From the NCBI RefSeq assembly GCF_036711975.1, contig NC_091976.1, positions 31,434,001 to 31,498,000 of the forward strand: 64,000 nucleotides of DNA. The letters are read 5' to 3'. Both the position numbers and the translations under genes were made by a program. This stretch comes from Onthophagus taurus (taxonomy: Eukaryota > Arthropoda > Insecta > Coleoptera > Scarabaeidae). Numbering within the stretch: position 1 is the stretch's first letter; every line of letters begins with the position of its first letter. The notes beneath the pieces are model-generated. The model did no database searches and was not told the DNA's origin. It saw only the letters and a list, made by a program, of their open reading frames with translations. Below are positions 11,701 through 21,431 of the stretch, one piece after another.

Positions 11701-14700
11701 TTGAAGTCTGCCAACTTGTTGGCAGCGTAAGGAATTGTACCTTCAGCCTTCTACTTCGTTTCTAGAGTCGGCCAACTGGTTAGAAGCATGAGGTAGTTTA
11801 CCTCCAGCCTTTTACTTCGCTTCTAGAGTCTGTCAACTTGTTGGCAGCATGAGCTATTATACCTCCAGCTTTCTACTTTGATTCCAGAGTCTGCCAACTT
11901 GTTGGCAGCATGAGCTATTACAGTTCTAGCCTTCTACTTTGTTTCTAGAGTCTACCAACTTGTTGGCAGCATGAGCTATTACAGTTCTAGCCTTCTACTT
12001 TGTTTCTAGAGTCTGCCAACTTGTTGGCAGCATGAGTTATTACATCCTCAAACTCCAATTCATCATTTTGAACTTTGCCAACTTGTTAGCAGCATGAAGT
12101 ATTGTATCTCCAGCTTTCTACTTCGTTTCTAGAGTTTGTCAACTTGTTGGCAGCATTAATATTATACCTCCAGCCTTCTACTTTGTTCCTAGAGTCTACC
12201 AACTAGTTGGCAGCATGAGCTATTATACCTCCAGCGTTCTACTTTGATTCTAGAGTCTGCCAACTTGTTGGCAGCATGAGCTATTATATCTCTAGCCTTC
12301 TACTTCGTTTCTAGAGTCTGCCAACTTGTTGGCAGCATGAGTTATTACATCTTCAAACTCCAATTCATCATTTTGAACTTTGCCAACTTGTTAGCAGCAT
12401 GAAGTATTGTATCTCCAGCCTTCTACTTCGTTTCTAGAGTTTGTCAACTTGTTGGCAGCATTAATATTATACCTCCAGCCTTCTACTTTGTTCCTAGAGT
12501 CCTCCAACTTGTTGGCAGTATGAGCTATTATACCTCTAGCGTTTTACTATGATTGTAGAGTCTGCCAACTTGTTGGCAGCGTGAGCTATTACATCTCCAA
12601 ACTCATATTCATCATTTTGAAGTCTGCCAACTTGTTGGCAGCGTAAGGAATTGTACCTTCAGCCTTCTACTTCGTTTCTAGAGTCGGCCAACTGGTTAGA
12701 AGCATGAGGTAGTTTACCTCCAGCCTTTTACTTCGCTTCTAGAGTCTGTCAACTTGTTGGCAGCATGAGCTATTATACCTCCAGCTTTCTACTTTGATTC
12801 CAGAGTCTGTCAACTTGTTGGCAGCATGAGCTATTACAGTTCTAGCCTTCTACTTTGTTTCTAGAGTCTACCAACTTGTTGGCAGCATGAGCTATTACAG
12901 TTCTAGCCTTCTACTTTGTTTCTAGAGTCTGCCAACTTGTTGGCAGCATTAATATTATACCTCCAGCCTTCTACTTTGTTCCTAGAGTCCTCCAACTTGT
13001 TGGCAGTATGAGCTATTATACCTCTAGCGTTTTACTATGATTCTAGAGTCTGCCAACTTGTTGGCAGCGTGAACTATTACATCTCCAAACTCATATTCAT
13101 CATTTTGAAGTCTGCCAACTTGTTGGCAGCATAAGGTATTGTATCTTCAGCCTTCTAATTCGTTTCTAGAGTCTGCCAACTGGTTAGCAGCATGAGGTAT
13201 TTTACCTCCAGCCTTTTACTTCGTCTCTAGAGTCTGTCAACTTGTTGGCAGCATGAGCTATTACATTTCGAAACTCCTCTTCATCATTTTGAAGTCTGCC
13301 AACTTGTTGGGAGTATGAGATGTTGTACTTCCAGCCTTCTTACATCTTTTCTAGCATCTGCCAGCTTGTGGGTAACATGAGTTATCAAGTTATTATCATG
13401 TTTCTATCAAGACAAATCTGTGTAGAGTCAAGTTTTTATAATTACTATCTCTGGGAATGTTTCAAGAGTGGTTTAAGGTTGCATAAAATTTCCAGATAGT
13501 TCTTGTTATGTCTGTATACGGTGTTTGAAGTATTATATAATATAAACTCCAAAATACCTCATAACTTGATAGATACATTAAGTCACTCAATCAAGTCTGC
13601 AGATATGTAGATGAAAAGTAGATGGCGAGTCAGTTGAGTTGAGTGGCTTAGGAGCCTGATAATAAATTCAATGACAGCTAGGTTGTAGCAGCAGTAATAT
13701 TTCTAATAATAATTCTGCTTTTTATTGATATAAATATGTATATATTTTTTCTTGATAATAATGTATTGTATGATTGAAAGGATTTATTATTATTATTAAG
13801 TTTTTGTAATATAACATATACATGTTATAAACAATTAGCAACTACTTAACAATTTGTTATTCACTAAATCCATTTTTTTTGTAACAGGCTAACAGGCAAT
13901 GATCAAAATAGTCCACCTTATCCAAGAAAACCGCAACATCCTACTGGTCATCCCCCCAATGGATTAAACAGGACAAATATAGCCGCTGTAGAGCCTTATA
14001 ATCATGTTCCTTTGCAACAAAGTCAACAATCTCGAAATAATGTTAGAACCGGAAGCGTCGATGTAAATAAATTTTAATAAATCCTTTTTATTTAACTCAT
14101 TAAAATTACACTTTTAGAACACAAATTATCATCCTGCTTACCAACAACAAACGAATCACATCAAAGCTGATGTAGAGCACCAGCACTTTACTGAAAATCA
14201 TCACGATTCCAATCCGAACAAATTAAATAAGCAAGAGGATAGTGATTTATTGAAGGATTTTGCGGTATCTAAATCGGATCCAAAGTACCAAACCTTGCCG
14301 TATAACACCAAATTTACGGTGAACATCGTTCCTAATCGAGCAGGAGGAGTCAAGCAGGAAGGAACGGAAATTTTAAATCAAAACGAGGCGGATGTAAAGA
14401 ATGATGGTGTCCAAACTCAATTGGTGAATGGAAATTTGCAATCTCCTTTTGCTGTAACTGTGCATAGTGCTCCTCTAAATATACTCAATAAAAGTATTGC
14501 AACTCCTGTTAGTCAAACGGATCTGATTAATAGGAAAAATGGGGAAAAAGATGGTTTTGAAAGGAATCAATTAACTAATACTAGTGTAAATAATTCTTTA
14601 GTTCCTTCATATCAAGTAAGTTATTTTAATTTATTTTAGATTAATTTAATTTTAATAATTTTTTTTAGAAACCAATAAGTAGTGTGGCGCCCACTTCTGT

Positions 14701-16229
14701 ACATAACAATGGAAAATTATCGAATATTTATCAAACTTCATCAATAAAAGTGCAGCCTGTTGAACCACAAACTCTTAGTGGAAATCACAAACAAATATCA
14801 TCACCTCCTGTAAATACATTTTCTCAATCCTTAGCTTTATCCCCACCTCAATCAACAAGTACACCGAATAGTACCCCCGAAATAAACGTTGATAAATCGA
14901 AACCTGCTCTTCCCCCAAAACCCGCTATAAAACCACCACCAAGACAAACACAACTATCGAACGACGAAAACCTTCAACCACCTCCACTACCAATTTCGGA
15001 CCCACCAGATGACAAACAAAATTTGGGCCAAAAACCGAAATTTAATACTCCAACAGTTAGTAATCAAATGAATCAGTTGCAAAAAAGTTTTTCTTCGTCA
15101 GTTTTAATGAATTACTCGGGAAATAACGATAACATGCCGATTATAAAAGCAAAACCTTTAACAATTAAAAAACAAGCTTTAACCGAACAACCGAAATTAA
15201 GAACGGTAAATTCTTATAACAAACTAAACGGAATTAATTTAAACACGCGTAGAATCGAAATACCACCGTCGTTTAATTACGACCCACAAATAATTCAAGA
15301 CAACCAAAATCATCAAAAATCAGAAAACCTCGAGAATCACCCGTCAGAAATTATTAAAGATAAACTCCCCACGGACGAAACCGATAAGTCTTCAATCGAA
15401 GACAACGAAATTAAAGACATCAAAGATACGAAACCAATTATTGAAGGGGTCGTCCGAAGGTGTAAAAAGGGCAATTTAAAACAAACCGCAAAACCTAATT
15501 TATCAAGACGCGTGAGTTTCGATCCGTTAGCACTGTTATTGGATGCTAGCTTGGAAGGTGAATTGGAGTTGGTGAAGAAAACCGCTTCTCAAGTAACTAA
15601 TCCAAGCGCGGCTAATGACGAAGGGATCACCGCTTTACACAATGCTATTTGTGCGGGTCATCTTGAAATCGTTATGTTCCTAGTTGAATTTGGGTGCGAT
15701 GTTAACGCTCAAGATAGTGACGGATGGACACCTTTACACTGTGCTGCTAGTTGTAATAACGTTGCGATGGTTAAATTTTTAGTTGAACATGGTGCGTGTA
15801 TTTTTGCTACAACCCTTAGCGATCATGAAACGGCTGCCGAAAAATGCGAAGAGGACGAAGAAGGATTTGACGGATGCTCTGAATATCTTTATAGTAAGTT
15901 TTTGAGTTTTTTTATTATTTTTTTTTTTAATTTTTGTTATTTAGGTGTTCAAGAAAAACTTGGAATTCTTTCGGGAGGAATAGTTTACGCAGTTTTCGAT
16001 TATATGGCACAACAACCGGACGAATTAAGTTTTACAGCTGGTCAACAATTGACTGTGCTTAGAAAAGGAGATGAAAGTGAACGGGAATGGTGGTGGTCGA
16101 GGTTGGGTGATAAAGAAGGATACATACCTAGAAACTTGCTTGGAGTTAGTAACAAATAAACAAAAAAAGATTTATATTTATTTAATTTTTTTTTAGTTAT
16201 ATCCAAGAGTTAGCAAAACCGAGGATTAA
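5787..16229 (+). CDS. ASPP: ASPP family protein (apoptosis-stimulating of p53), 3' part
   Basis: Seven exons read in one frame: 5787-5965, 7442-7647, 13888-14062, 14118-14615, 14669-15893, 15945-16144 and 16197-16229, giving about 837 residues; the N-terminal part is upstream or outside the window. Domains in order: a coiled coil ([19 protein letters not shown], then YRNKLNEQQ typical of ASPP), a low-complexity region rich in Asn, Gln and Pro with polyproline runs, a PP1-docking type motif RVSF followed by [15 protein letters not shown], ankyrin repeats ([30 protein letters not shown]) and a C-terminal SH3 domain (ALYDY-like [20 protein letters not shown]). In known family members the ankyrin-SH3 part binds p53-type proteins and PP1; the Drosophila homologue works with Csk at cell junctions. 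The end LLG|LYPRV matches the conserved ASPP terminus and fixes the last splice. The introns of 1.5 and 6.2 kb hold satellites and MITEs. Confidence 0.93.
5966..7441 (+). other. ASPP intron without recognised elements
   Basis: AT-rich intron between the two coiled-coil exons. It has a normal acceptor (TTTCTTCTAG) and a somewhat weak donor (GTTGGT). It contains no satellite, unlike its neighbours, and the short open frames in it show no family resemblance. Confidence 0.6.
7760..8610 (+). repeat. 61-bp satellite, block 3
   Basis: More diverged units of the TGCCAACTTGTTGGCA satellite inside the 6.2-kb ASPP intron. The first part (to about 8060) is the source or sister of the segment at 620-1050. 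It is interrupted on the right by the palindromic element at 8611. Confidence 0.88.
8611..9191. mobile_element. Non-autonomous DNA element inside the satellite
   Basis: About 580 bp bounded by 26-bp inverted ends: TAGTAGACGCCACGAGAGCT and on to GGCAGT at the left, and the complement with two mismatches at the right (ending at 9191). Satellite sequence resumes directly on both sides. No coding capacity is seen and the interior is AT-rich and unique in the window. The superfamily is not certain; the flanking TA would fit a mariner-type or similar MITE. Confidence 0.72.
9192..9599 (+). repeat. 61-bp satellite, block 4
   Basis: Seven or so units of the satellite between two MITEs. Units alternate between the 'CCTCCAGCCTTCTACTTCG' and the 'CTCCTATTCATCATTTTGAAG' types, as in the other blocks. 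Confidence 0.88.
9600..10115. mobile_element. Foldback MITE (TA target site)
   Basis: A 516-bp element flanked by TA. The ends are near-perfect inverted repeats of about 44 bp starting CAGGGTGTATCAGGTA (left copy CAAGGTGTATCAGGTA). The inverted similarity continues inward, for example AAGCAGGCTTTGC near 9725 with GCAAAGCCTGCTT near 9940, so most of the element is one imperfect hairpin. It is inserted in the 61-bp satellite. There is no coding capacity; it looks like a mariner-type MITE. Confidence 0.85.
10118..13385 (+). repeat. 61-bp satellite, block 5 with a roughly 610-bp higher-order repeat
   Basis: The largest uninterrupted block in the ASPP intron. A marker unit with TCGGCCAACTGGTTAGAAGC recurs at about 11157, 11768 and 12683, and the unit AACTCCAATTCATCATTTTG recurs at about 10408, 10830, 11441, 12051 and 12359. 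The 611-bp spacing of the first pair shows a higher-order repeat that differs from the 562-bp one in block 1. Bases 13386-13887 after it are AT-rich intron with nothing recognised. Confidence 0.92.
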
Positions 16230-16560
16230 CGAAATCAACAAAATTTGGGTTAAACCAACGATCGCCTTTGCTCAATATATATACATATATTGCATGTAGT
16301 AAAGGTATTGAAAGTCTATTTCTGTTCCCGCAATTTTATGTTTTTGGGTTTTATTCCATTATCATCGCATTGTTATATAACCCCCTTTGAAGAATGAATG
16401 TGTTTGGATGTTTATTATTTTATTTTTTGAATAGTTTTATGTACTTTATATAGTTTGTTGCTTTGATGCGCTTTCTGGCATCCGTTTTTAATATATTTTT
16501 CGAATTGTGTAAATATATAAATATGAACATATTATATGAAAAGAAGTATTTACAATAAAT
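16230..16560 (+). terminator. ASPP 3' UTR and poly(A) signal
   Basis: AT-rich 3' UTR following the TAA at 16227-16229. An AATAAA hexamer lies at 16554-16559, a normal distance before the transposon relic that begins near 16650. Confidence 0.6.
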
Positions 16561-16773
16561 ATATTGATTGCAATTTCAAACAATTTGTTTTATTTATACT
16601 TTTTTTATTAACATTTATCATTATTTAACAAAAAAAGAATACAACAAAATATTTTATTTAAAAATAAACCAAATGAAAGATGTTCTTCTGTCCATATATC
16701 GATAACATTTTTTGACCTTGACATTGACCGTATTTTCAAGGTTATATGAAGGTCACGACCAATTTTTTAAATG

Positions 16774-17239
16774 TAAATGCAATAAAACGTGTGTATTTAT
16801 AGATGGATTCTTTTAATTTTAGCTCTACCGGTTTCGATCAATACATTTAATCATCTTCAGGAGCAACCTAATGTAATATAAATAAAAATCATTTACTAAA
16901 ATTAACAACATTCACAAATTTCTGTTACTATCGTTACATTATGAACAAAATAAAATGAAACTCACGTCAGTGAGTCAAATATGTCTTTTGAAAATATATT
17001 TACTGACGTGAGTTTCATTTTATTTTGTTCATAATGTAACGATAGTAACAGAAATTTGTGAATGTTGTTAATTTTGGTAAATGATTTTTATTTATATTAC
17101 ATTAGGTTGCTCCTGAAGATGATTAAATGTATTGATCGAAACCGGTAGAGCTAAAATTAAAAGAATCCATCTATAAATACATACGTTTTATTGCATTTAC
17201 ATTAAATTTGAGATGGAAAGAAACAACCAAATAAATATT
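16774..17239. mobile_element. Near-perfect 0.2-kb-arm hairpin element inside the transposon TIR
   Basis: Arms 16769-16971 and 17002-17207 are inverted copies with only scattered mismatches, around a 30-base loop. About 30 bp of non-palindromic tail follow the right arm. The host sequence AATTTTTTAAATG occurs on both sides (16761-16773 and 17240-17252) and is found once in the matching right repeat of the host transposon, so a 13-bp target duplication is likely. Each arm contains CTGAAGATGATT...ATCGAAACCGG. The class is unknown. Confidence 0.75.
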
Positions 17240-17818
17240 AATTTTTTAAATGGCACACTATAATATATATTTTATTGTAAAATCTGAATCTGCGGATAAA
17301 AGTAAAGTAAGTACTTAATTTAAAAAAAAATAAAAAAATTTTACTGTGTGGTTTTGCCATTACAACAATAAAACATCTTTTGAAAAAACTTGAAATTTCT
17401 TCAGAAACAATTAACTAACGTTTATAATCTAGCAAAAACAAATAAGATTTATGAATTTTTAAGCATCATCTTACCCGCTTCGATACATTCTCTTTAGTTC
17501 TTAATTCTTAGAATACTATTTAAGAATGCATAACAAAAAAAATCTAGAAGAGGTGACCTGACTCGTCGGAAATACCTTTGGAAAGAAGTCTAAAAGGTTC
17601 CGACATTTCTCCGCCTTTGTCAATTTGATAATAGAATAATGCATAAAAAACAAGAGTTCGTTTAATCGCTTATGCCGGTATTTTCAGAATATCGCTTTCA
17701 GACACTTAATTGGTTGAATAATATAACTAAATTTGCATAAAAACTGCTTGGCAACAAATTCTGAATTCATTCCATCGTTTTACATTAAGACAAAGTGTTT
17801 AAACCAAGTCATTAAATC

Positions 17819-18169
17819 ATGGATACTCTAAGTGTGGCAGAAAAAGTCGAAATAATTTTTATTTATGCTGATAATATAGCTTTGTATCGAGAACGTTTTC
17901 CTGATCGAAATATGCCTTGGAGAAGTACCTTCTACAGAGTTGTGAATGATTTCACTAACACTGGAAATGTGGAATCAAGAAAAAGAACTCGGCGAGCAAC
18001 CGTAACTACGAAAGTAAAGGAAATTGCGGAATTAGCTAGCGTTGAGGTTAGCACTCGACGATTTGCAATTGATGCCGGAATATCGAAGACCAACATTTTA
18101 CGAATATTAAATCGCAAGAAGTATTCATCTATACCACATTTCATTGGATCAACCTCTTTATGGAGGTGA
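17819..18169 (+). pseudogene. Decayed transposase, N-terminal part
   Basis: Open frame of 116 codons from ATG with 'LSVAEKVEIIFIYA', 'FYRVVNDFTNTGNVESRK' and 'ISKTNILRILNRKKY', the helix-turn-helix pattern of the insect IS630/mariner family annotated as DUF4817-type. Downstream the homology goes on to about 18545 in shifting frames with stops, and the segment between the first and second catalytic Asp is shortened. It is therefore an inactive copy. Confidence 0.78.
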
Positions 18170-18878
18170 TTTTGAAAATCGACTAATATTTTGTCAATTT
18201 CTTTGGTAACGTGCTATTCTCGGATGAGTCTACTTTTACAAACAAAGGACAAGTCAATAGACATAACATGCACTATTGGAGCATTGAAAATCCGAGATGG
18301 TTGCGTGAAATAGATCATTAATGACCTTGGTCGGTTAATGTTTGGTGTGGCATAATTGGTGATAAATCAACACCATACAACATTACTTGTAGATTTGAGC
18401 AAGGAAGAAAGATAAAATATGTGACTGCAAAATGATGGGTGTCCAGCACATTTTTTACATATTGCACGTGTAGCTTTAGCTTTAGAGTGGATTATACTGG
18501 GCGATGGATTGGAAGGGGAGGTCCAATTTCCTGGCCTGCCAGATTACCTGATTAATAGTATAGTTTAATCATTTTTTTATAAATAAACAATATTATAACT
18601 ATATGATTAAAAAAATTATTTAGATTTTGTCTACAAAAGATGTTTCGCCGTCGTACTGGCAAAACCACAAGATTTATATATATTTTTTTAAATTATTTTA
18701 CTTTTATCCATAGATTCAGATTTTGCAATCAAAAACATAGGGTGCTATTTAAAAAATTGGTCGTGACCTTCATATGACCTTGAAAATGAGGTCAAACTTT
18801 CATTAGGTTCATTTTTATGTAAAATGACCCGTTTTCGAGATAATCGCTTGTCTCACTTTAAATGGACCACGCTGTATA

Positions 18879-19411
18879 AGTCTGTACATACATGATGATT
18901 ACAAATTATATCTGCAAATTTCAGAATGCTTACCATGGCTACTCCCTTCTTATTATAGAACAGAATATGCATAATAAAGATGTAGATAAATGTTATGAAA
19001 GCGAACTACAGACTGTAAGTTGTAAGATTTCGTACTGTAAGTCTGTATATGTAAATACTTTTTGGCTACATGCAGCAGATAGGTAAATATTAGTTCAAAC
19101 TGCAAACCCAAAACTGTAAACATATCTGAACTTGAACTAACACTAGAAACTTTGAGAAGAAACTTTTGCCGTGCGTTTTTTAAGAAAAGGTTTGACGTTT
19201 CGGATGCCATGTTGCAACCTTCTTCACTTTGAACCAGTTTCTGAAATTTTTTCAAAATTCTTTTTGGCTACATGCAAATCCTATCGGCGAAACCTGAAAA
19301 ATTAAGATACTGAAACTGAAAAGATAGACTATTATAATTAAAATATTGTATGGGAATCTTTTGCAAAGAATTGAATGGGGTAGTGGAGGAGACGATGTTT
19401 TATCCCACTGC
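18879..19411. other. Unassigned spacer
   Basis: AT-rich sequence between the transposon relic and the 113-bp satellite. The stretch 19140-19240 contains GTTTGACGTTTCGGATGCCA, a kind of sequence often seen near repeat ends, but no family could be named. Confidence 0.4.
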
Positions 19412-20938
19412 CCTGTTGCTATAATTAGGATTTCAAAACAAAACTGACCTATCCTAACATTCCTTCACGCTATAATTGGGTGTCCTTCACGGTTTAATTA
19501 GGGTTCAAAAGAAAGCCGACATTCCTTTACGCTATAATTAGGATTTCAAAACAAAACTGACCTCTCCTAACATTCCTTCACGCTATAATTGGGTGTCCTT
19601 CACGGTATAATTAGGGTTCAAAAGAAAGCCGACATTCCTTCACGCTATAATTAGGATTTCAAAACAAAACTGACCTATCCTAACATTCCTTCACGCTATA
19701 ATGGCGTGTCCTTCACGGTTTAATTAGGGTTCAAAAGAAAGCCGACATTCCTTCACGCTATAATTAGGATTTCAAAACAAAACTGACCTATCCTAACATT
19801 CCTTCACGCTATAATTAGGGTTCAAAAGAAAGCCGACATTCCTTCACGCTATAATTAGGATTTCAAAACAAAACTGACCTATCCTAACATTCCTTCACGC
19901 TATAATTGGGTGTTCTTCACGATTTAATTAGGGTTCAAAAGAAAGCAGACATTCCTTTACGCTATAATTAGGATTTCAAAACAAAACTGACCTATCCTAA
20001 CATTCCTTCACGCTATAATTGGGTGTCCTTCACGGCATAATTAGGGTTCAAAAGAAAGCCGACATTCCTTCACGCTATAATTAGGATTTCAAAACAAAAC
20101 TGACCTATCCTAACATTCCTTCACGCTATAATTGGGTGTTCTTCACGATTTAATTAGGGTTCAAAAGAAAGCCGACATTCCTTTACGCTATAATTAGGAT
20201 TTCAAAACAAAACTGACCTATCCTAACATTCCTTCACGCTATAATTGGGTGTCCTTCACGGCATAATTAGGGTTCAAAAGAAAGCCGACATTCCTTCACG
20301 CTATAATTAGGATTTCAAAACAAAACTGACCTATCCTAACATTCCTTCACGCTATAATTGGGTGTTCTTCACGATTTAATTAGGGTTCAAAAGAAAGCCG
20401 ACATTCCTTCACGCTATAATTAGGATTTCAAAACAAAACTGACCTATCCTAACATTCCTTCACGCTATAATTAGGATTTCAAAACAAAACTGACCTGTCC
20501 TAACATTCCTTCACGCTATAATTGCGTGTCCTTCACGGTTTAATTAGGGTTCAAAAGAAAGCCGACATTCCTTCACGCTATAATTAGGATTTCAAAACAA
20601 AACTGACCTATCCTAACATTCCTTCATGCTATAATTAGGGTTCAAAAGAAAGCCGACATTCCTTCACGCTATAATTAGGATTTCAAAACAAAACTGACCT
20701 ATCCTAACATTCCTTCGCGCTATAATGGGGTGTTCTTCACGGTTTAATTAGGGTTCAAAAGAAAGCCGACATTCCTTCACGCTATAATTAGGATTTCAAA
20801 ACAAAACTGACCTATCCTAACATTCCTTCATGCTATAATTGGGTGTCCTTCACGGCATAATTAGGGTTCAAAAGAAAGCCGACATTCCTTCACGCTATAA
20901 TTAGGATTTCAAAACAAAACTGACCCATCCTAACATTA
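19412..20938 (+). repeat. 113-bp satellite
   Basis: About 13 tandem copies of a 113-bp unit built from two related parts: TTAGGATTTCAAAACAAAAC...CCTAACATTCCTTCACGCTA and TTGGGTGTCCTTCACGG...AGGGTTCAAAAGAAAGCCGA. The GGATTTC mark recurs at 19428, 19541 and 19654, which fixes the period. Several units lack the 'GGGTGTCCTTCACGG' part and so are about 20-45 bp shorter. Copies are nearly identical, which suggests recent expansion or homogenisation. There is no coding sense. Confidence 0.95.
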
Positions 20939-21431
20939 CCCAATATTTTCTCATAGTTGATTGACATTTGTAAATAAAACTAACCTAACTGAACTTTCTT
21001 TTCTGGAAGTCATTGCTCATTTTTTTCAATCTTAAAACATATAGATGTTTGGGGTTTTCGACATTAACAGTTTTTCGAAAAACCAGATCGCTTCAGGCGG
21101 ACAACAAATTTCGGGCACCCCGTACATTGCATGTTATAAATTTAAGTCACACAGCGTGTATAGCGCAGTATAACTGCAGAGAATAGCTAGAAACAACACC
21201 TTTCAACCTTATCTGTCATACAAGCCACACCTACAGCCAAACTATAACTACTATCTGCAAAGTTGTGGATTAAAAACTAAAAACTTTATTACCTTTAAAG
21301 GTGTTGCTTATAACTATTAAATAACTGTAATTGTTTTGCCTTGTTATGTGATATTTGAACTGGTAAGTCTAGATATTTTTAAGTTGAGCTCTTCCCGAAA
21401 TGCATGATGTTTATTTTGTAGTTGCGATAAT
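20939..21431. other. Spacer upstream of hAT relic
   Basis: No gene seen. The text GGGCACCCCGTACA near 21112 resembles the end of a DNA element and may be a boundary of the hAT element that follows, but the matching far end was not found. Confidence 0.35.

Larger units (their letters stand above)
16651..18878 (+). mobile_element. IS630/Tc1-mariner superfamily DNA transposon relic
   Basis: Long subterminal inverted repeats: the left part (TTTGACC near 16715, AAGGTCACGACC near 16748, then 17240-17350) matches the reverse complement of 18640-18800. The right tip ends ...GACCACGCTGTAT near 18878; the matching left tip is missing. The interior carries a decayed transposase with a winged-helix N-terminus at 17819 and a DDE part readable in several frames (LFSDESTFTN near 18210; DGCPAHF near 18435). 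A separate hairpin element sits inside its left repeat. Confidence 0.82.

Noticed and set aside
10118-13385. Regular repeats with spacers, considered as a CRISPR-like array
   Set aside because: The spacers are repeats too, units are continuous, and the context is a eukaryotic intron.
17113-17145. Calling a hammerhead ribozyme as an ncRNA feature
   Set aside because: The core has an extra U and the cleavage-site strand was not found, so it is kept as a finding only.
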